Shown: one piece after another, positions 45,957-54,455 of the stretch
Position numbering within the stretch: position 1 is the first letter of the stretch
Layout: every line of letters starts with the position of its first letter
Assembly: GCA_949291295.1 (NCBI GenBank)
Contig: CASEVE010000025.1
Span: 1 to 58,970, forward strand
Length of the DNA: 58,970 nucleotides
Reading direction: 5' to 3'
DNA from: an uncultured Olsenella sp.
GTDB taxonomy: Bacteria; Actinomycetota; Coriobacteriia; Coriobacteriales; Atopobiaceae
The notes under the pieces: generated by a model
What the model was told of the DNA's origin: nothing
Seen by the model: only the letters and a program-made list of their open reading frames with translations
Databases searched by the model: none
Position numbers and translations under genes: made by a program

Positions 45957-47795
45957 CTAGTCGAGCTCCTTGGCGCCGGTCCAGAGCTGCCAGTACTCGC
46001 CACGCTGGGCGAGAAGCTCCTCGTGCGTACCGCGCTCCACGATGCGCCCGTGCTCCAGAACCATGATCGCGTCGGCGTTGCGCACGGTGCTCAGCCGGTG
46101 CGCGATCACGAAGACCGTGCGCCCCGCCATCAGGGAGTCCATGCCGCGCTGGATAAGGGCCTCGGTGCGCGTGTCGATGCTCGAGGTGGCCTCGTCGAGG
46201 ATGAGCACCGGCGGGTCGGCCACCGCCGCGCGCGCAATGGCGAGCAGCTGACGCTGTCCCTGCGAGAGGTTGGCGCCATCGGCCACCACGGGCGTGTCGT
46301 AGCCGCGCGGCAGTCGCGAGATGAAGCCGTCCGCGTTGGCCACGCGCGCGGCGGCGCGGACCTCCTCATCGGTGGCGTCGAGCTTGCCAAAGCGGATGTT
46401 GTCGGCAATGGTCCCCGCAAAGAGGTGCGTATCCTGCAGCACGATGCCAAGTGAGCGGCGCAGGCTCGCCTTCTCGATGTCGCGCACGTCAATGCCGTCG
46501 TAGGTGATCACGCCGGAGCGCGTCTCGTAGAAGCGGTTGATGAGGTTGGTGATGGTAGTCTTGCCCGCGCCCGTGGAGCCCACGAAAGCGATCTTCTGAC
46601 CCGGCTTGGCGTAGAGGGTGAGGTCCTTGAGGACCGTCTGGCCCTTCTCGTAGCCAAAGTCCACGTTGTAGAAGCGGACGTCACCCTGGAGCGGCACGTG
46701 CTCGCCGTCGATGAGCCATGCCCAGCCCGCCGCGCCGGCCGCCACGCGAGCGGCCTCAACGTCGTCGGCGTGCTCAAGACGTACCGTGCCCTCATCGACC
46801 TCTGGCTCAAGCTCCATCACGGAGAAGATGCGCTCCGCGCCCGCCAGAGCCGTGAGCAGGAAGTTGCCCTGCTGCGTGAACTGGTTGAGCGGGGCCGTGG
46901 CCTGGCGCACAAAGACGAGGTAGCTCGCGAGCGACCCCACGTCCATCTGCCCGCCCAGTGCCAGAACCGCCCCCAGGATGGTGACAATCGCATAGTTGAT
47001 GTAGCCCACGCACACGGTCACGGGCACCATCGTGGAGGCATAGGCCTGCGCCGACGTGCCCGCCTCGCGCAGGCACTCGTTGAGCTCGCGGAAGCCGGCG
47101 AGGTTTGCGGCCTCGTGGTTGAAGACCTTCACGACCTTCTGGCCAGAAATCATCTCCTCCACGTAGCCGTCGAGGGAACCCAGCTCGTGCTGCTGGCGCG
47201 AGAAGAACCGCCTGCTGCGACCGCCCGAGAACTGCACGTAGAGCGCAATGCCCACGTCGCACGCAATGGTCACCAGCGTAAGCCGCCAGTCGAGCACCAG
47301 AAGCAGCGTGAGCGTGCCCACGATCTGCACACCCGCCTGGACGAGGCTCGCAAAGCTGTTGTTGAGCGCCTCGGAGACCGTATCCACGTCGTTGGTGAAG
47401 TAGCTCATCACGTCGCCGTGACGGCTGCGGTCAAAGAAGGAAAGCGGCAGGCGCTCGATATGGTCAAAGAGGTCGCGCCGGATGTCAAAGACCACGCGCT
47501 GCGCCGCGCGCACCATCGTCTGCGTGTAGCCGGCGGCCGAGACAACGCCCAGCAGGTAGATGACCGCGGTCAGCGCAACGCCGGACGAGAAGGATGCGAA
47601 GTCGCCCTCCCCCACCGCGTTGACCACGGGCTTGATCATGTACGTGCCAAAGAGGTTGGCGAGCGCGCTCACGGTGACGAGCACCGCCACGAGCAGGAGC
47701 ATCCAGCGCGCGTGGCTCATGTAGGAGAGGAGCGTCCGGAGCGTGGCGAGCATGTTTGCGGGGCGCGCGGGCGCCGCGGTCTGACGGGACGGCAT
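45957..47795 (-). CDS. Heterodimeric ABC exporter, catalytically intact half
   Basis: A 612-residue half-transporter: N-terminal membrane domain (six helices) and a C-terminal ATPase with Walker A VGSTGAGKTT, signature LSQGQRQLL, Walker B VLILDEATSSID with the catalytic Glu, and H-loop VIAHRLSTV. Its partner lies directly upstream (stop and start adjacent at 47795/47796). Together they resemble BmrCD/TM287-288-type multidrug exporters. Substrate unknown. Confidence 0.9.
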   Translation of the reverse strand: MPSRQTAAPARPANMLATLRTLLSYMSHARWMLLLVAVLVTVSALANLFGTYMIKPVVNAVGEGDFASFSSGVALTAVIYLLGVVSAAGYTQTMVRAAQRVVFDIRRDLFDHIERLPLSFFDRSRHGDVMSYFTNDVDTVSEALNNSFASLVQAGVQIVGTLTLLLVLDWRLTLVTIACDVGIALYVQFSGGRSRRFFSRQQHELGSLDGYVEEMISGQKVVKVFNHEAANLAGFRELNECLREAGTSAQAYASTMVPVTVCVGYINYAIVTILGAVLALGGQMDVGSLASYLVFVRQATAPLNQFTQQGNFLLTALAGAERIFSVMELEPEVDEGTVRLEHADDVEAARVAAGAAGWAWLIDGEHVPLQGDVRFYNVDFGYEKGQTVLKDLTLYAKPGQKIAFVGSTGAGKTTITNLINRFYETRSGVITYDGIDVRDIEKASLRRSLGIVLQDTHLFAGTIADNIRFGKLDATDEEVRAAARVANADGFISRLPRGYDTPVVADGANLSQGQRQLLAIARAAVADPPVLILDEATSSIDTRTEALIQRGMDSLMAGRTVFVIAHRLSTVRNADAIMVLEHGRIVERGTHEELLAQRGEYWQLWTGAKELD

Positions 47796-49535
47796 CTACG
47801 CCACCTCCCCGCTGATTCCAGAGCCTATCTGAGACTCGTAGATCTCCTGGTAGATGGGGTCGCTGGCGAGAAGCTCCTCGTGGGTTCCACAGGCGTGGAC
47901 GCGCCCGTCGTCGAGCACCACGATCTTGTCGGCATCCATCACGGAGGCCACGCGCTGGGCGATCACGATCTTGGTCATGCCCTTGAGCGAGGCGAGGTTC
48001 TTGCGGATCGTGGCATCGGTTGCCATGTCCACGGCGCTCGTGGAATCGTCGAAGATGAGGACGCGCGGGCGCTTGAGCAGGGCGCGCGCAATGCAGAGGC
48101 GCTGGCGCTGGCCGCCCGAGACGCCGGCGCCGCCCTGGCCGAGGTCGCCGTCGAGCCCGCCGATGCGGTCCAGGAACTCGTCCGCGCAGGCCAGACGGCA
48201 TGCCTCGAGCATGTCCTCGTCCGAAGCCTCCGCGTCTCCCCAGGCCAGATTCTCGCGGACGGTGCCCGAGAAGAGCACGTTCTTCTGCAGCACCACGCCC
48301 ACGGCGTCGCGCAGGCGCGCGAGGTCGTAATCGCGCACGTCGCGTCCGCCCACGCGCACGGTGCCCGAGGTCACGTCGTAGAGACGCGCGATGAGCTGCA
48401 CGAGCGTGGTCTTACCCGAGCCCGTGCCTCCCAGGATGCCGATGGTGGAGCCCGCCGGGAAGTCCAGGCAGACGTCCTCGAGCACGTTCTTCTCGGCTGT
48501 GCTCGCGTACTTGAAGCTCACGTGGTCAAAGGAGACCGAGCCGTCGCGCACGTCTTGCACGGCATCGCGCGGGGAGGCGATGGTGGGCTTCTCGTCCAAG
48601 ACCTGGCCCACGCGCTCCACGCTGGTAACGGCGCGCGCGAGCAGCAGAAAGACGTTGGAGATCATCATGAGGGAGTTCACGATCTGCAGCACGTAGCTCA
48701 TGAAGCCGGTGAAGGTGCCCACCGTGAGCGTGCCGGCAAGGATCATCTGCCCGCCGAGCCACATGATGCCCACGCAGGTGGCGTACATGGTGCCCTGGAA
48801 GATGGGCACGTTGAGGACGGCTGTGCGGAAGGTTTGCGTGCCCGTTGAGGCAAGGTGTTCGTTCACGCCGGCAAAGCGCTCGGCGACGTGGCCCTCACGC
48901 ACGTAGGCCTTGATCACGCGGATGGCGGCGAGGTCCTCCTGCAGGGCGTCGTTGAGCTGGTCCATCACGCCCTGGAGGACGCGGTAGAGCGGTCCCACGC
49001 GACGCACCACCGAGAAAGTCGCCACCGCGAGCACGGGCAGGACCACAAAGAACACGACCGCGAGCTCTGCCGACATGAGCGAGGCACAGAGCAGGCCCAT
49101 CACCATGATCACCGGGCCGCGCACGAGCGGTCGCGTACCGGAGACAAGCGCGTTTTGGATGACGGTGACGTCGGTGGTAAGGCGCGTGACCAGCGAGGAG
49201 CTCTCAAAGTCATCGAGGTTGGCAAACGAGAACTCCTGCAGGTGCGCGTACTCCGCCTCGCGCAGGCGCGAGCCCAGGCCCATCGCGGCGCGGGCCGAGA
49301 AGCGCGCGTAAAGAAAGCCCAGGCCAAGCGAGAGGAGCGCGCAGACGAGCATGCCGGCGCCGCCGGTGAGGACGGTGGACAAGCTGCCGGCCATAATGCC
49401 CTCGTCCAGGACGTAGGCCATGAGCACGGGGATAAAGATCTCAAGCGAGGTTTCCACAGCCACGCAGAGCACGGCAAGCAGGAAGTCCCGCCGGTACGGA
49501 CCCAGAAACCGCGCTATAAGACGCACGCCGTCCAT
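47796..49535 (-). CDS. Heterodimeric ABC exporter, degenerate-site half
   Basis: A 579-residue half-transporter with six helices and an ATPase. Walker A GGTGSGKTT and signature VSGGQRQR are intact, but Walker B reads VLIFDDSTSAVD (catalytic Glu replaced by Asp) and the H-loop reads VIAQRVAS (His replaced by Gln). These changes define the degenerate site of heterodimeric exporters. Start MDGVRLI at 49535 with GGAGGGACACTG. First gene of the pair; aspS lies 146 bp upstream on the same strand. Confidence 0.92.
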   Translation of the reverse strand: MDGVRLIARFLGPYRRDFLLAVLCVAVETSLEIFIPVLMAYVLDEGIMAGSLSTVLTGGAGMLVCALLSLGLGFLYARFSARAAMGLGSRLREAEYAHLQEFSFANLDDFESSSLVTRLTTDVTVIQNALVSGTRPLVRGPVIMVMGLLCASLMSAELAVVFFVVLPVLAVATFSVVRRVGPLYRVLQGVMDQLNDALQEDLAAIRVIKAYVREGHVAERFAGVNEHLASTGTQTFRTAVLNVPIFQGTMYATCVGIMWLGGQMILAGTLTVGTFTGFMSYVLQIVNSLMMISNVFLLLARAVTSVERVGQVLDEKPTIASPRDAVQDVRDGSVSFDHVSFKYASTAEKNVLEDVCLDFPAGSTIGILGGTGSGKTTLVQLIARLYDVTSGTVRVGGRDVRDYDLARLRDAVGVVLQKNVLFSGTVRENLAWGDAEASDEDMLEACRLACADEFLDRIGGLDGDLGQGGAGVSGGQRQRLCIARALLKRPRVLIFDDSTSAVDMATDATIRKNLASLKGMTKIVIAQRVASVMDADKIVVLDDGRVHACGTHEELLASDPIYQEIYESQIGSGISGEVA

Positions 49536-49681
49536 CAGTGTCCCTCCAAGGGTAGCGCGTACACTTTGCAAGGCCATTGTAAGCCCGCAGGAACTCCGGT
49601 TGAGCGTCTGAAAGAAAGGCGGGGACGATCTGTTGGATCGCCCCCGCCCGTCAAGTCCGTCAATACAACAGCGGCAATGTG

Positions 49682-51451
49682 CTAGAGCAGGCGCAGGCCG
49701 ACCTCCTTGAGCTGCTTGCCGGAGACCTCGCTGGGCGCGTCGGACATGAGATCGGAGCCGCTGGAGGTCTTGGGGAACGCCATGACGTCGCGGATGGAGT
49801 CCTCACCGGCCAGCAGCATGCACACGCGGTCGAGGCCGAGGGCAAAGCCACCCATCGGAGGCGCGCCGTACTCGAGCGCGTCCATCAGGAAGCCAAACTG
49901 CTCGCGGGCGCTCTCAACCGAGAAGCCCATGAGCTCGAGCATATCGAGCTGCATCTGGGCGTTGTGAATACGCATTCCGCCGCCGCCCGCCTCGCAGCCG
50001 TCCATGACGAAGTCATACGTAGCGGAACCGATGGCCAGCGGATCTGCCTTGATCTTCTCCACGTCGAGCTCGGTGGGAAGGGTGAAGGGCTGGTGCTCGG
50101 CCTCGTAGCGCTTGGCCTCGTCATCCCAGTGGAAGAGCGGGAAGTTGACGACCCAGAGGAAGTCGTGGCCCTCACGCGGAACGTTCAGCGCGTTTGCCAT
50201 GTGCAGGCGCATGCCGCCGAGGATCTCGTCGGCCGTCTTGCGGTCGGCCACGGCAAACATCACGAGGTCGCCCAGCTCAACGCCCATCTCCTCGCGCAGC
50301 GCCGCCATCTCCTCGTCGGAGAAGAACTTGACGATGGGGCTGTTCACGGATCCGTCCTCGCGGAATGCAATCCATGCGAGTCCCTTGGCGCCAAACTCGG
50401 CGGCCACATTGGCGAGCTTGTCGATCTGTGCGCGAGGCCAGGCGCCGGCGCCCTTGGCGTTGATGGCCTTGACGTACTGGCCCTCGGTGGCCGCAGCGCT
50501 TGCGAAGAGCTTGAACTTGGAGGCCTGGAAGATGCTGGTCACGTCGTGGAGCTCCATGCCGATGCGGGTGTCCGGCTTGTCGGAGCCGTAGGTGTCCATC
50601 GCGTCCCAGTAGTCCAGGCGGCGCAGCGGCGTGGGCATCTCGACGCCCATCTTGGCAAAGGCATCCGCTAGCACGTCCTCGAGCGCGCCCATGACGTCGT
50701 CCTGCTCGACGAAGCTCATCTCGATGTCCACCTGCGTGAACTCGGGCTGGCGGTCGGCGCGCAGGTCCTCGTCGCGGAAGCACTTGGCGACCTGGTAGTA
50801 GCGCTCGACGCCGCCGACCATGAGGAGCTGCTTCAGGAGCTGCGGGGACTGCGGCAGCGCGTAGAAGTGGCCGGGCTGGGTGCGGGACGGCACAAGGAAG
50901 TCGCGCGCGCCCTCGGGGGTGGACTTGAAGAGCGCAGGGGTCTCAACCTCGAGGAAGTCGCGGTTGTGCAGCGCCTCGCGAATGGCAAAGGTGAAGCCGG
51001 AGCGCATCTTGAGGTTGGCCGTCATGCGCGGGCGGCGGAGGTCGAGGTAGCGGTAGCGCAGGCGGACGTCCTCGGAGGTGTCCACGTGGTCCTCGATCTG
51101 GAAGGGCGGCGTCTTGGAGGAGTTGAGGACCTCGATGGCGTCAATGAGGACCTCGATCTCGCCGGTGGCGAGCTTGGGGTTCTCCATGCCCTCGGGGCGC
51201 TCGCGAACAATGCCCGTGACCTTGATGGGCCACTCGGAGCGAATGGTCTCCGCCATGTGGAAGGCCTCGCCGCCGGAGTGCTCCGGGTCAAAGGAGATCT
51301 GCGTCACGCCGTCGCGGTCGCGCAGGTCAACAAAGATGAGGCCGCCGTGGTCACGACGGTGCCAGACCCAGCCGGTGAGCGTCACCTGCTGGCCGATGTT
51401 CTCGCGGCGAAGCTCGCCGCAAGTGTGGGTGTGCATGCTGTGGGAATCCAT
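49682..51451 (-). CDS. aspS: Aspartyl-tRNA synthetase, bacterial type
   Basis: A 589-residue class II synthetase. N-terminal anticodon OB fold (LTGWVWHRRDHGGLIFVDLRDRDG), motif 2 FRDEDLRADRQPEFTQ, the bacterial GAD insertion (around residues 300-420), motif 3 GGFALGLDR. Start MDSHSMHTH at 51451: GAAAGG lies upstream, and a second Met at codon 6 has none. The open frame runs to 51781 through a repeat array. Charges tRNA-Asp; whether it also charges tRNA-Asn cannot be decided here. Confidence 0.95.
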   Translation of the reverse strand: MDSHSMHTHTCGELRRENIGQQVTLTGWVWHRRDHGGLIFVDLRDRDGVTQISFDPEHSGGEAFHMAETIRSEWPIKVTGIVRERPEGMENPKLATGEIEVLIDAIEVLNSSKTPPFQIEDHVDTSEDVRLRYRYLDLRRPRMTANLKMRSGFTFAIREALHNRDFLEVETPALFKSTPEGARDFLVPSRTQPGHFYALPQSPQLLKQLLMVGGVERYYQVAKCFRDEDLRADRQPEFTQVDIEMSFVEQDDVMGALEDVLADAFAKMGVEMPTPLRRLDYWDAMDTYGSDKPDTRIGMELHDVTSIFQASKFKLFASAAATEGQYVKAINAKGAGAWPRAQIDKLANVAAEFGAKGLAWIAFREDGSVNSPIVKFFSDEEMAALREEMGVELGDLVMFAVADRKTADEILGGMRLHMANALNVPREGHDFLWVVNFPLFHWDDEAKRYEAEHQPFTLPTELDVEKIKADPLAIGSATYDFVMDGCEAGGGGMRIHNAQMQLDMLELMGFSVESAREQFGFLMDALEYGAPPMGGFALGLDRVCMLLAGEDSIRDVMAFPKTSSGSDLMSDAPSEVSGKQLKEVGLRLL

Positions 51452-52044
51452 ATGCAAAGAAGCCTTTCTCGTCCCTGCCGCCCCGTGTCGTACGGACAGC
51501 GTCTGCCGGATGGCCGCGGCGCGCGTAGACGGCGAGCGTCGCAGCGGGGCCGATTGTACTACGCGCGCGCGGAAGGACGCGACTATGTAACCGGAACACA
51601 ATAAACGGCGGCCCAAAAGTCGAGGGCAGGCCGTTTGGGCGCCAACCGTAAGCAAGAGACCACGCAGAGCCCTCTCCGCTGCGCAAAATGGCCGTTCGTG
51701 CCACAAACGAAGCACCCCTCTGTGCAAAATGGTCACTCGTGCCACATGATTTTTGGGGTGCTCAAAGTAGCTGGAGAGCAAAAGCCCAGATAGTGTAATA
51801 ATTCTTCAAATCGTAATCGCACACAGAGGTCAATTCTATGTGGCACGAGCGGCCATTTTGCACACGGCGTCGTCCATTTGTGGCACGAGCGGCACTTTTG
51901 CGCAGAGCGCGACACCACGTCGGGTTTGTTTGCCGCTCAGGGTTTGTGTGTCGTTCACTAGGTGCGACAACAAACCCAGCGCCGGCGCCGCACGTGACGT
52001 GCTACCCTAGGCGCGGCCAAAACCGGCCGAACGAAGGAGCACGC
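51452..52044. repeat. Divergent gap between aspS and HAD gene with mirror GTGCCAC array
   Basis: Left: GCAAAATGGCC...GTGCCAC elements ending at 51698-51704 and 51739-51745 (41 bp apart). Right: inverted GTGGCAC...CATTTTGC at 51840 and 51880 (40 bp apart). The centre (about 90 bp) is AT-rich and holds TAGTGTAATAATT. Another GTTTGT/ACAAAC pair occurs at 51925-51975. 51452-51600 has no clear element. Confidence 0.65.
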
Positions 52045-52737
52045 ATGTCTGCCTACAGAACCGCTGTCTTTGACCTCGACGGAACCCTACTCGACACACT
52101 CGAGGACCTTCACCTCTCCACCAACGCCGCTCTTGCTGCCCACAACATGCCCACCCACACGATTGATGACGTGCGCCGCTTTGTGGGCAATGGCATCAAA
52201 CTGCTCATCCATCGCGCCGTTCCCGCCGGCACCTCGCAGGCAGAAGAGGACTCCGTCTACGAGGACTTCTGCGCCCACTACGCTGCCCACTGTGAAGATC
52301 ACACCGGTCCCTACCAGGGCATACCCAAGCTTCTTGCGCATCTGCACGACGCGGGAATGCCACTTGCCGTGGTATCGAACAAGGGCGACTTTGCCGTTCA
52401 GGAGCTCATCGCCCGACAGTTCCCGGGCGCCTTCGATGCGGTCCTCGGCGAGAACGAAGCCGCAGGCATCCGTAGAAAGCCCTGGCCAGACATGGTAAAT
52501 GCCGCGCTCGAGCGCATGGGGGCACCAAAGGACGGCCTCGTCTACATCGGCGACTCCGAGGTCGACGTCCAGACCGCCGCAAACGTGGGCTGCCCGTGCA
52601 TCTCGTGCTCATGGGGCTTTCGCAGCATAGAACAGCTGGTAGAGGCCGGCGCAACGACCATCGTTGACACGCCAGAGGAACTGGAGCGCATCCTCCTTGA
52701 TGGCACGCCCATGCCCTCAGACCAAACGCTCGCCTAA
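52045..52737 (+). CDS. HAD-family phosphatase, phosphoglycolate phosphatase-like
   Basis: A 230-residue HAD hydrolase. Motif I FDLDGTLLDT with nucleophile Asp, cap helices, motif II VVSNKG, motif III Lys in RRKPWPDM, motif IV YIGDSEVDVQTAAN. Closest to Gph-type phosphatases, but the exact substrate is unknown. ATG at 52045 follows GAAGGAGC. The frame is open upstream through the repeat array and is not coding there. Confidence 0.88.
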   Translation: MSAYRTAVFDLDGTLLDTLEDLHLSTNAALAAHNMPTHTIDDVRRFVGNGIKLLIHRAVPAGTSQAEEDSVYEDFCAHYAAHCEDHTGPYQGIPKLLAHLHDAGMPLAVVSNKGDFAVQELIARQFPGAFDAVLGENEAAGIRRKPWPDMVNAALERMGAPKDGLVYIGDSEVDVQTAANVGCPCISCSWGFRSIEQLVEAGATTIVDTPEELERILLDGTPMPSDQTLA

Positions 52738-52823
52738 CAATTTGTAAACCCACGCATAACATCGGCCGTAGCGGGTTATAGTCTTACCAACGTCCGTTTG
52801 GCCTCCGACGAAAGGGGATCGCC

Positions 52824-53132
52824 ATGGGAAAGAAGGCAGCCGAGGCTCTCGACATCAACTACGAGGGTCTGGTCGAGTACCTGCACTGCAATCACTCCGT
52901 CTACATGAAGATTGGCTCGTCCGTCTATTACCTCACCGACTGCAACTACGAGTCCTGGCGCGCTCAGGACACGAGCCGTCGCAACGAGAAGAACCACTTC
53001 GTCGACTGCTCCGAGCTCGTCCCCACGGTAGACGAGTTCCTCGCACTCCCCTTCGTCAACGGCCAGACCATCAAGGATGTGTTCGATCACGCAACGTTCT
53101 ACGCCTCGCTCGAGGGCGAGAAGGACGCGTAA
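52824..53132 (+). CDS. Conserved small protein of unknown function
   Basis: A 102-residue soluble acidic protein (MGKKAAEALDINYEGLVEYL ... FLALPFVNGQTIKDVFDHAT) that I do not recognise. It has a good ribosome site (AAAGGGGATC) and its own strong terminator, so it is a real gene. No membrane segment, cysteine motif or catalytic motif stands out. Confidence 0.75.
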   Translation: MGKKAAEALDINYEGLVEYLHCNHSVYMKIGSSVYYLTDCNYESWRAQDTSRRNEKNHFVDCSELVPTVDEFLALPFVNGQTIKDVFDHATFYASLEGEKDA

Positions 53133-53152
53133 CTCCTTTATAGAGAACGCCA

Positions 53153-53188
53153 ACAGGGCCGACTCCTCATGGAGCCGGCCCTGTTTTT
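53153..53188 (+). terminator. Terminator after the small unknown gene
   Basis: A 14-bp stem with one mismatch (ACAGGGCCGACTCC and GGAGCCGGCCCTGT) and a 4-nt loop, followed by TTTTT. It begins 20 bp after the stop. Confidence 0.85.
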
Positions 53189-53261
53189 GTGACGGTCAAC
53201 GGCGCTGCCCGCGGAGAAGCGAGGCGACAACAACCACCGACCGGGACCCTCAATGCACGCG

Positions 53262-54353
53262 CTACTCTTCGAGCGCAGCGCGACCGTAGGCGTCGGCAGC
53301 AAGCATGGCCGCCGCAACCTTCTCGGGCGTGACCTCAAAGGGCATGTTGCCGAGGGTGTCGGTGGGCGCACAGGCTAGGCGCGCCACCTCGAGCACGCGC
53401 TCGTAGCTCGCATCCTCAACGCCGAGCTGCGCAAACGTCACCGGCAGGCCAACCTCCACGCAGAAGTCGAGCACCTCGTAGAGCTCCTCGGCGTTCTCCA
53501 GGACGAGCTGCGTGAGCGTGCCAAAAGCGACCTTCTCGCCGTGGTAGTAGGCATGGGTCTCTGGCATGGCGGTCATGCCGTTGTGGATGGCGTGCGCGCC
53601 GGCAAGGCCGGCGGACTCAAAGCCCAGGCCGGAGAGCAGGGTGTTGGCCTCGATGATCTTCTCGACGGACTCGGTGCAGGCGCCGGCCTCCAGCGCGAGC
53701 TTGGCCTTGAGGCCATCGGAGATGAGCGTCTCGTAGCAGAGCTGGGCAAGCGTCATGGCAGCCTCGGTCACGTGACCGCCGGCGCAGGTGGTGGCGTCGG
53801 AGCGCTTGCAGGCGCGGGCCTCGAAGTAGGTGGCCAGCGCATCGCCCATGCCAGAGACCGTCAGGCGCACCGGACTCTTGGCAATAACGTCGGTGTCCAT
53901 GAGGACGAGGTTGGGGTTCTGCTTGAAGAACTGATACTCCTTGAACTGGCCGTCGTCGGTGTAGATGACGGAGAGCGCGGAGCACGGGGCGTCCGTAGCG
54001 GCGATGGTGGGCACAATCACCACGGGCACGTCGACGGCAGCCGCCACAGCCTTGGCGGTGTCAAAGATCTTGCCGCCACCCACGCCCACAACAACATTGG
54101 CACCACTCGCACGCAGCACCTCAACGAGGCGGTCAATCTCAGCCTGGGAGCACTCGCCGCTGAAGTTGTCGTAGGTGCAGGCTACGCCAGCGTCCTCGAG
54201 GCTCTTGGAAACCACGTCACCAAAGCGGCGCAGACCGCCGGCCGAGATGATCACGAGGGCGTGGGCGCCGTAGGCCTTGGTGTACTCGCCCAGGCGGGCA
54301 AGCTCGCCGGGTCCCTGAACGTACCTGCTCGGACTAATGAAGACACGTGCCAT
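53262..54353 (-). CDS. gldA: Glycerol dehydrogenase family protein
   Basis: A 363-residue iron/zinc alcohol dehydrogenase of the GldA type (glycerol to dihydroxyacetone with NAD). Seen: GVGGGKIFDTAKAVA (nucleotide site), the metal ligands Asp in GMGDALATYFEA, His in AGAHAIHNG and His in ETHAYYHGEKVAFG. Start MARVFISPSRY at 54353 with GAAGGGAGTTCC. Full length. It could also act on other small diols. Confidence 0.9.
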   Translation of the reverse strand: MARVFISPSRYVQGPGELARLGEYTKAYGAHALVIISAGGLRRFGDVVSKSLEDAGVACTYDNFSGECSQAEIDRLVEVLRASGANVVVGVGGGKIFDTAKAVAAAVDVPVVIVPTIAATDAPCSALSVIYTDDGQFKEYQFFKQNPNLVLMDTDVIAKSPVRLTVSGMGDALATYFEARACKRSDATTCAGGHVTEAAMTLAQLCYETLISDGLKAKLALEAGACTESVEKIIEANTLLSGLGFESAGLAGAHAIHNGMTAMPETHAYYHGEKVAFGTLTQLVLENAEELYEVLDFCVEVGLPVTFAQLGVEDASYERVLEVARLACAPTDTLGNMPFEVTPEKVAAAMLAADAYGRAALEE

Positions 54354-54455
54354 GAGGAACTCCCTTCGCATGGTTTGCGGACGATGAGATGGTACCCCGC
54401 AACAGAAGGCGCAAAACACGGGGCCACAACACCGCGGCAAATTCGGGACGCTCAG

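Noticed and set aside
46698..48848. 716-codon open frame antisense to the ABC exporter
   Set aside because: Shadow; both exporter genes have full sets of motifs on the other strand.
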